Shown piece after piece: positions 1 through 4,933 of a stretch of 12,376 nt of DNA (within the stretch, counting starts at the first letter, position 1; every line of letters starts with the position of its first letter). Source of the DNA: an uncultured bacterium (lineage in GTDB: Bacteria > Bdellovibrionota_C > UBA2361 > JANWWW01). The notes below the pieces were generated by a model, which did not search any database, was not told where the DNA came from, and worked only from the letters and a program-made list of their open reading frames with translations. The position numbers and the translations under genes are program-made. The DNA is taken from assembly GCA_938038205.1 (NCBI GenBank), contig CALHSA010000006.1, forward strand, positions 1-12,376, in the 5' to 3' direction.

Positions 1-1
1 T

Positions 2-451
2 ACTGATAAAACTTATATTTTTGTACAGCTTATTCCTGATGAAGAGCACTTAGGAAGAATTGAACTTATGGATGAATATTTGCGTTTCCTAAATAGTGAC
101 GTTATGAGACCTCTTCGTGAGTTGCTAAAAAGCTTCGTTGAGCACCTAAAACCTGAATGTCTAGGGGTTTTATTTGTACAAGTAGAAGCTCGCAAAGATC
201 AAGAAGGTTATATAATTACTAGTCGTAGTGCAAAAGCATCTCGGCATGGAAAAATTTACAGCCCCTCGCTTACTCGAAAATTAACTAATAAAAAAACCCC
301 TTTACTCAGTGTTTTAAGTTCACTTGTAATGAAGTCAGGCGGACAATTACCTCATTTTCTTATTGTCGTTAAGAAAGGAAAGAAAGGAAGGGATGAACTA
401 GGGCTTGAGTTGGTGGTTTTTGAGCCTGTGCAAAAAAATCCGATTATATAA
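2..451 (+). CDS. Unrecognised protein, probably 5'-truncated by the window edge
   Basis: The reading frame is open from base 2 to the TAA at 449-451, with no start codon before the ATG at 68, so the gene probably enters from outside the window. An alternative is a 127-residue protein starting at ATG 68, which has AGGAAG at 52-57 in front of it, about 10 bases away; that would be a usable Shine-Dalgarno. The visible protein has a helical N-terminal part rich in Leu and Arg (RPLRELLKSF), a hydrophobic strand (CLGVLFVQVEA), a basic Ser/Arg/Lys-rich middle, then a second strand (HFLIVVKKGKKG) and an acidic-hydrophobic end. There is no signal peptide, membrane segment or motif that I recognise, so no function is offered. 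It converges on proS across a 179-base spacer. Coding status is supported by length, the open upstream frame and a soluble-protein composition. Confidence 0.6.
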   Translation, partial: TDKTYIFVQLIPDEEHLGRIELMDEYLRFLNSDVMRPLRELLKSFVEHLKPECLGVLFVQVEARKDQEGYIITSRSAKASRHGKIYSPSLTRKLTNKKTPLLSVLSSLVMKSGGQLPHFLIVVKKGKKGRDELGLELVVFEPVQKNPII

Positions 452-630
452 AGTAAAGTATTGTATAAATTAAGTATTGCTTAAACTTAAGATAGAAGGA
501 TTTCAAGGTAATTTAGAAGCAAAGCGCTTTTAAAATTTTAAGAGTTTTGTTTAGTAAAATACTGATACATTAAGTTACCGTTGTATAAATTAGAAAACTC
601 ATAGTTAAAAATTTTAAGCTTCTAACAATT
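452..630. other. Convergent intergenic spacer with a 12-base direct repeat
   Basis: AT-rich spacer between two genes that end towards each other. It holds an exact direct repeat TTGTATAAATTA at 461-472 and 581-592, a small hairpin TTAAG-TATTG-CTTAA at 470-484 and a 10-base palindrome AAAGCGCTTT at 521-530 followed by a few T and A. None forms a convincing GC-rich stem with a T-run, so no intrinsic terminator is called. No small gene is visible. Confidence 0.4.
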
Positions 631-2058
631 CTAATATGCTTTTGCAAACAGAGCTAAATACTTAGCAGATTTTCCTGAGAATAAACACCTTGTATTTGGT
701 TGAGAATTTTGATCAAATGGAATGCACCGCAGTGTAGCCTGAGTTTCATTTTTAATAACTTGTGCAGCCTCGAAATCACCGCAGAAAGGAATTAAAGTAA
801 ACTTACCCGATGCTAGAGCTGATTTAAATTCATCAATAGTTCCTGGTTCAACAGTATTATCCTTTAGTCTCTTCCTCGCCGAATTTAAAAGATTTAATTG
901 AATTGATTCTAGAAGGTTTTTAACATGTGCTACCAAGTTATCATCTAATGGAAGATTCATTCGCTCTTTGGTGTCCCTCCTAAAGAGAACAACCTCTCCT
1001 TTTTTTAATTCTTTTGCACCTATCTCGATCCTAACCGGGATTCCCTTACGCTCCCACTCATAAAATTTATTCCCAGGACGAATAGCCCTCTCATCAATCT
1101 CTGTACTTAAACCATTTGCTTTAAAAATATTAACAAGCTCTCTACCTTTGGTTTTTAAATCATCAGTAACCTCACCTAAAATCGTAACCACTACTTTAAT
1201 TGGTGCTACTTTAGGGGGTAAGACCAACCCTACATCATCACTGTGAGTCATAACTAAACCTCCAATACTCCTGGTAGACACTCCCCAGCTAGTTTGCCAT
1301 ACATACTGTCGATTCTGCTCTCTGTCTAAAAATGTAATCTCAAAGGCTCTTGAAAAATTCTGACCAAGATTATGAGATGTGCCAATTTGAAGTGCCCTGC
1401 CATCCTGCATCATAGCCTCAACTGTGTAAGTAGTGTGTGCTCCAGCAAATCTCTCCCACTCCGGCTTCTGACCCTCAATCACCGGAATCGACAGATACTC
1501 CTCAAAAAAATTCTTGTAAGTTTTAAGAATCAATCTCGCAAATTCATCCGCCTCCTCCAGAGTCTCATGAGCGGTGTGTCCCTCCTGCCATAAAAACTCA
1601 GTACCCCGCAAAAATAATCTAGGTCTTAGCTCCCACCTAATAACGTTTACCCACTGATTTATAAGCATAGGCAAATCTCTATAAGACTGAATCCATCTAG
1701 CAAACGCTTCGTAAATTATAGTTTCTGATGTTGGCCGTAAAACTAACTTCTCATCAAGATCACGCCCTCCAGCAAAAGTGACAACGGCAACCTCTGGTGA
1801 AAACCCCTCAATATGCTGAGCCTCTCTCCTTAAAAGAGATTCTGGAATAAGCATTGGAAAATACGCATTTTTTACACCTAATCCCTTAAGCCTAGAGTCT
1901 AATTCTCTCTGTATTGCTTCCCAAATTGCAAAACCATACGGTTTAATTATTATAGTGCCTCTTACAGGACCATTCTCAGCAAGCTCGGCCGTTTGAATGA
2001 TATCTTGATACCACTGAGAGTAATCCTCACTTCTAGCCGTTATGCCCTCCTTTGCCAC
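631..2058 (-). CDS. proS: Proline-tRNA ligase, archaeal/eukaryote-like short type (475 aa)
   Basis: Class II aminoacyl-tRNA synthetase that joins proline to tRNA-Pro in the cytoplasm. The N-terminus (MAKEGITARSEDYSQWY) and the lack of an editing insertion are typical of the short, archaeal/eukaryote-like ProRS group, as is the length. Visible motifs are motif 1 near 31-50 (PVRGTIIIKPYGFAIW), RPTSE at 108-112, motif 2 with R141, E143 and R145 and the RGTEFLWQEGHTAH segment at 151-164, QIGTSHNLGQNFS at 224-236, motif 3 around 257-275, an anticodon-binding domain at about 285-390, and a C-terminal zinc-type domain ending in the conserved AKAY. That domain keeps Cys426 and Cys458, but the positions where the family usually has the other two cysteines are Ala431 and Ser461. 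The start is GTG, with no Shine-Dalgarno; TATTCT lies 7 bases upstream in the 21-base gap behind parA. It may be cotranscribed with parA or use its own promoter. Confidence 0.96.
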   Translation of the reverse strand: MAKEGITARSEDYSQWYQDIIQTAELAENGPVRGTIIIKPYGFAIWEAIQRELDSRLKGLGVKNAYFPMLIPESLLRREAQHIEGFSPEVAVVTFAGGRDLDEKLVLRPTSETIIYEAFARWIQSYRDLPMLINQWVNVIRWELRPRLFLRGTEFLWQEGHTAHETLEEADEFARLILKTYKNFFEEYLSIPVIEGQKPEWERFAGAHTTYTVEAMMQDGRALQIGTSHNLGQNFSRAFEITFLDREQNRQYVWQTSWGVSTRSIGGLVMTHSDDVGLVLPPKVAPIKVVVTILGEVTDDLKTKGRELVNIFKANGLSTEIDERAIRPGNKFYEWERKGIPVRIEIGAKELKKGEVVLFRRDTKERMNLPLDDNLVAHVKNLLESIQLNLLNSARKRLKDNTVEPGTIDEFKSALASGKFTLIPFCGDFEAAQVIKNETQATLRCIPFDQNSQPNTRCLFSGKSAKYLALFAKAY

Positions 2059-2065
2059 AAAGAAA

Positions 2066-2071
2066 AGAATA
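2066..2071 (-). promoter_or_regulatory. Possible -10 box for a leaderless proS transcript
   Basis: TATTCT on the minus strand ends 7 bases before the proS GTG, inside the 21-base gap after the parA stop. No Shine-Dalgarno is present. The placement would start RNA at or next to the start codon. It is a weak match (4 of 6 to TATAAT) with no clear -35. Confidence 0.2.
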
Positions 2072-2079
2072 GCAAAAAA

Positions 2080-2835
2080 CTAAATCAAATTTAACTTCGT
2101 TAAAATTCTGTCTGCCAAATTTAAATAAGCTAAGCCCGCAATGTTCTGAGCCTCATACTGTAAAATTGGTTTACCAAAACTAGGAGCCTCTGCTACCCTT
2201 ACAGAGCGAGGAATTCTTACATCAAAAACCAGTTCCCCAAAATTCCTTCTTAACTCCTCCTCAACCTGCTTTGATAATGTCGTTCTAGAATCAAACATTG
2301 TAATAAAAAAACCTATTATTAAAAGGTTTGAATTAGCTGTATCTCGAATGAATTCAATTATTTCTAGTAATCCAGATAAACCCTCTAGTGCATAATATTC
2401 AGCCTGAACAGGCACCAATACCCAATTACTTGCAACTAAAGCGTTTACAAGTAAAGCCCCAGTTGAGGGTGGTGTGTCAATCAAAATCAGTTTGTAATCT
2501 TGTTTTAATCCTTGAAGAGCATTTTTTAATAAATACTCCCCACTCTGATTTCTTAAAATTTCAGCCTCAAAACCAACAAGATCCTCTGAGGCATGAATTA
2601 AAAAAAGATTCTCAGCAACTTGAGTTGGTTTGGAAGTAAATCGATTCTCGAGTAAATCTCTAACAGTAAACCCTTTGTTTTTTTGCTCCCCTAAACCACT
2701 TGTAGCATTCCCTTGAGGGTCTAAATCTATAACTAAGGTTTTAAATCCAAGAATGTTAAAAGAGTATGCTAGGTTAATAACGGAGGTTGTTTTTCCAACT
2801 CCACCCTTCTGATTTGATACCGAAATTATATTCAC
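2080..2835 (-). CDS. parA: ParA/Soj chromosome-partitioning ATPase (251 aa)
   Basis: Chromosomal ParA (Soj) family ATPase, which binds nucleoid DNA as an ATP dimer and moves ParB-parS complexes. It shows the deviant Walker A KGGVGKTT at residues 10-17 (signature Lys10, catalytic Lys15), the DLDPQGN switch at 37-43, IDTPPS, PVQAEYYALEGL, TMFDSRTTL and IPRSVRVAEAPSFGKPI, which is the Arg-rich DNA-binding region of Soj. The length equals that of Soj and there is no N-terminal helix-turn-helix, so it is not a plasmid type-Ia ParA. MinD and FlhG are unlikely, given the strong Soj-type signatures and the absence of a MinD-like C-terminal amphipathic helix. The start is GTG; an in-frame TAG upstream and the lack of other starts fix it. 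No Shine-Dalgarno is visible and TATTAT lies 6 bases upstream. A consensus parS sits 52 bases upstream of the start. parB does not follow: proS comes next after 21 bases. Confidence 0.95.
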   Translation of the reverse strand: MNIISVSNQKGGVGKTTSVINLAYSFNILGFKTLVIDLDPQGNATSGLGEQKNKGFTVRDLLENRFTSKPTQVAENLFLIHASEDLVGFEAEILRNQSGEYLLKNALQGLKQDYKLILIDTPPSTGALLVNALVASNWVLVPVQAEYYALEGLSGLLEIIEFIRDTANSNLLIIGFFITMFDSRTTLSKQVEEELRRNFGELVFDVRIPRSVRVAEAPSFGKPILQYEAQNIAGLAYLNLADRILTKLNLI

Positions 2836-2841
2836 AAACTT

Positions 2842-2847
2842 ATAATA
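2842..2847 (-). promoter_or_regulatory. Possible -10 box of parA
   Basis: TATTAT on the minus strand (5 of 6 to TATAAT), ending 6 bases before the parA GTG. With 17-base spacing the -35 position (2865-2870) reads TTTAAA, a poor match. The placement implies an RNA starting at or close to the GTG, consistent with the missing Shine-Dalgarno. parS lies just upstream, so ParB bound there could influence this promoter (inference). Confidence 0.3.
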
Positions 2848-2887
2848 ACAGTAACACTATTTTATTTAAACTTGAATTCTAAGCAAA

Positions 2888-2903
2888 TGTTCCACGTGAA
2901 ACA
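2888..2903. promoter_or_regulatory. parS: parS centromere site
   Basis: TGTTCCACGTGAAACA is an exact match to the bacterial chromosomal parS consensus TGTTNCACGTGAAACA, a near-perfect palindrome centred on CACGTG. It is bound by ParB (Spo0J) and nucleates the partition complex. It lies 52 bases from the start of parA, on the upstream side. I saw no second full site in this window. Confidence 0.92.
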
Positions 2904-3181
2904 ATTTGTTCTTATTAAAAAACCTGTAATAAATTTCAATATCTCTATAATAAAAACTTTTGCTCTAAGAGGGAATGTACTAATTTCATCCAACAAGGTA
3001 ATCGATTACACTTACAAGACGTCATATGTTTTAATAAAATATCAAGGTTTTTAAAAGCAGTTTTAATCTATCCTCTGCTAGTCTAAAATTACTGAATCTC
3101 CACGTAAAATTATTGATTTTTTTTGTAATAACTGAATCTATATTCCTACTTTTTACCTGAATTAATCTTTTTTTGTTGATT

Positions 3182-3198
3182 ATTATTAGTTACGGAAT
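3182..3198 (+). repeat. Direct repeat copy 1 in the gene desert
   Basis: ATTATTAGTTACGGAAT; 16 of 17 bases match the copy at 3560-3576. Both contain the element T[T/A]AC-N-GAAT, which also occurs at 3089-3097 (TTACTGAAT) and 3129-3137 (TAACTGAAT), all on the plus strand. Confidence 0.45.
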
Positions 3199-3240
3199 AT
3201 TTAATTATACTCACCATATTTATTACGAAATCTTTAACAT

Positions 3241-3257
3241 TATCAAGGTTATTGATA
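3241..3257. repeat. Inverted repeat, 6-bp arms, 5-base loop
   Basis: TATCAA-GGTTA-TTGATA is a perfect 6-bp inverted repeat inside the gene desert. No T-run follows, so it is not called a terminator. It could be a protein-binding site or chance in AT-rich DNA. Confidence 0.35.
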
Positions 3258-3559
3258 GAAAACTTTTAACTATAAGTAAGATAAAATATTTATTAAAAAA
3301 AATTAACTTAATTACAAGCTTTATTAAATTTTCGACTTTATTAGATTTACAAAGCCACATAACTGTAATTAATTTAAAAGAATTTTGTATTTTACTTGTT
3401 TTTAATGAACTAAATGAGAGTTAAATTTGTAGTTCTTAAAATAAAGGTTATTAAAACAGTTCATACTGCTCTTTTAACAAAAATCAGAAGCTGAATTTCT
3501 ATTTGAAATAAGTATAAAAAAAGGCAACTTAATTAAAAAAATAAAAAGGTTTCAGCTAG

Positions 3560-3576
3560 ATTATTAGTTACAGAAT
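3560..3576 (+). repeat. Direct repeat copy 2 in the gene desert
   Basis: ATTATTAGTTACAGAAT; partner of 3182-3198 with a single difference (A for G at position 13). Confidence 0.45.
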
Positions 3577-3654
3577 CCAACACACTACTACTGAAACTAG
3601 TAAAAAATTACATTGTATTAAAAGCTAAAAACATAAAAAATCTACAACAAAAAA

Positions 3655-3712
3655 TTGGAAAAGATTTTTGGTGTCTGAGTTAAAAAGAATTTAAAAAGCC
3701 TTATTTTTCCAA
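3655..3712. repeat. Inverted repeat, 8-bp arms, 42-base loop
   Basis: TTGGAAAA at 3655-3662 pairs perfectly with TTTTCCAA at 3705-3712, and the loop contains further short A/T complementary stretches. On either strand it could fold in RNA, but the stem is AT-rich and is not followed by a clear T-run. Function unknown. Confidence 0.3.
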
Positions 3713-3793
3713 AAAAATAAATGTAAGCAGCAGTGCAAATCTAAAGAAAAGAAATATAAAATCAGGATATAAAATACGTTTAGGCTTTTTAGT

Positions 3794-3815
3794 TAACTAG
3801 TATAGAAACTAGTTA
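3794..3815. repeat. Inverted repeat, 7-bp arms, near the end of the fad operon
   Basis: TAACTAG (3794-3800), an 8-base loop, and CTAGTTA (3809-3815), about 70 bases past the stop of the last minus-strand gene of the operon. The arms are perfect, but only a run of A, not T, follows on the minus strand, so a Rho-independent terminator is not supported. The segment GAAACTAGT recurs at 3593-3601 and 3805-3813. Confidence 0.35.
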
Positions 3816-3883
3816 CCAGATATAGTTTAAGTAAATTTAAATTTTTATAATCTAAAAAAATTTTATTTGTACTCAAATATATT

Positions 3884-4933
3884 TTAGGTAGTTCCAAATT
3901 CGGATAAAGGTGAGAGGATTCTTTTAATTTTTGATATTAAGTCTGTGTAATTTGTAAGTTTTAAGGAGTTTGAATTATTAAAAATAATTAGACAGTTTAC
4001 ATTCGAGCCTCTTTTTCGATGAGATAGTGGTACAGCAAAAAAACCTTCTGAAATAAGTAGTTTAAAAATATCAGTTTGTGCTTTAGCAGAAGGGCACTTA
4101 AGGTCTAGAATCCAAGTGCTTGAAAATTGATTTTCATATCCAAGAAAAAAGCTTTTAAGAGTAAACTCTCTTGGAGTTTCGTGTCTTACTAACTGAATTA
4201 AGAATTCAAAAGCCTCAGCAATGAACTCACTCGGGTAGGGGATTGAGAAAGAGGATTTTGATACCTGAAACGCTTTTGAATCTAGAAGTAAACCGTGTAA
4301 GTGAGGTAAAGATAACAGAGTTGATGAGAATAAATACAATTTTAGCCTATCAAATGAAGGTTTAAAAATATAGTCCAAAAAAGTCCAGGTTATGTCCACA
4401 ATTACAAGCACATTTACTAAACCTAATTTTTTTATCGAATCTAGAACTGCCTGAGCTAAGTGAGTACCATCTTTAATAAATAAAATTGCACCTTTTTTTG
4501 AAACTCGCAAAATATCATGTATGCGATTTAGATTGTGAAAACCAATCTCAGCATACCTAAGCCTTTGTAATTCACAAAACTCGAGGATTGGGCCATCAAA
4601 ATCATCACACACAAGTATAAGGTGGTCGGGTGAGGGGAGATTAAGTAAAATCCAGTTTAAAATTGCTAACCTTGAGCTAGATAGAATTACATCTAACCCT
4701 AGAAAACCCCTTAAATCATCTCTAATCTTCTCAATTCTATTTGATAAACAGTTTTCAGATGTAAAATAATCATTAAAGCCAAAGCCGCGTTGAAAAAGTA
4801 ATGAACATATTGTTTGCTTAACATTAACCCTATCCCAAAGGGATAAGCAATCGGGATCTGATAAATTTATCAGCTCCTTTCCATCTAAGTTAATCCTTTT
4901 CTGAAAGAAGCTTCCAATCTTAACAGGAATCAC
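3884..4933 (-). CDS. Degenerate alpha-oxoamine synthase-like (AONS/KBL/SPT fold) protein, probable pseudo-enzyme (349 aa)
   Basis: The protein lines up along its length with the family that includes 8-amino-7-oxononanoate synthase, 2-amino-3-ketobutyrate ligase and serine palmitoyltransferase. Matching segments are an N-terminal RINLDGKELINLSDPDCLSL (compare the family's DG-x-x-x-x-x-FSSNDYLGL), the stretch around 66-90 (IEKIRDDLRGFLGL then SSS), FHNLNRIHDIL at 132-142, VIVDITWTF at 177-185, and the C-terminal GFFAVPLSHRKRGSNVN with the closing helix. The catalytic features look lost: the DDAHG-like motif is DITW (Asp180, no histidine three residues on), and the GT-x-SK lysine region reads SSTLLSLPH at 203-211 with no lysine. 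The gene starts with GTG, overlapping the upstream stop by 4 bases (GTGA), with AGGGGA just upstream, so it is translationally coupled to the fad gene. The family call is from motif layout; loss of PLP chemistry is inference. Confidence 0.6.
   Translation of the reverse strand: MIPVKIGSFFQKRINLDGKELINLSDPDCLSLWDRVNVKQTICSLLFQRGFGFNDYFTSENCLSNRIEKIRDDLRGFLGLDVILSSSRLAILNWILLNLPSPDHLILVCDDFDGPILEFCELQRLRYAEIGFHNLNRIHDILRVSKKGAILFIKDGTHLAQAVLDSIKKLGLVNVLVIVDITWTFLDYIFKPSFDRLKLYLFSSTLLSLPHLHGLLLDSKAFQVSKSSFSIPYPSEFIAEAFEFLIQLVRHETPREFTLKSFFLGYENQFSSTWILDLKCPSAKAQTDIFKLLISEGFFAVPLSHRKRGSNVNCLIIFNNSNSLKLTNYTDLISKIKRILSPLSEFGTT

Larger units (their letters stand above)
2836..3883. other. Gene desert of about 1 kb, very AT-rich, containing parS
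   Basis: This stretch separates the end of the fad operon from the start of parA. A counted 60-base sample (3181-3240) is 20 percent G+C, well below the flanking genes. Short open frames occur on the plus strand (2872-3054 and 3173-3424), but they lack ribosome sites and have low-complexity Ile/Lys/Phe-rich products, so they are not called. Apart from parS it holds scattered A and T tracts, direct repeats and several inverted repeats. A DnaA box with one mismatch (ATATTCACA, 2827-2835) overlaps the parA start; no cluster of DnaA boxes is visible. No tRNA-like or rRNA-like sequence is seen. It could be a replication-origin-proximal control region, carry an unrecognised RNA, or be decayed sequence. 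Confidence 0.6.

Noticed and set aside
521-530. AAAGCGCTTT palindrome as an intrinsic terminator for the convergent genes
   Set aside because: The stem is only five base pairs with no loop, and the following bases are mixed A and T rather than a T-run.
1372-1593. Plus-strand open frame of 73 codons inside proS
   Set aside because: Antisense shadow of the conserved synthetase catalytic domain.
2872-3054. Plus-strand open frame of 60 codons running through parS
   Set aside because: It crosses the parS palindrome, has no ribosome site and no protein-like composition.
3101-3110. CACGTAAAAT as a second parS
   Set aside because: Only the CACGT core and a few A match; the left arm TGTTN and the final CA are absent.
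3173-3424. Plus-strand open frame of 83 codons in the gene desert
   Set aside because: It starts at TTG without a Shine-Dalgarno and encodes a low-complexity Ile/Leu/Lys/Phe product expected by chance in such AT-rich DNA.
2836-3883. Chromosomal replication origin oriC
   Set aside because: AT-richness, parA and parS are suggestive, but only one near-match DnaA box (ATATTCACA at 2827-2835) was seen and it overlaps the parA start codon. Not called as an origin.
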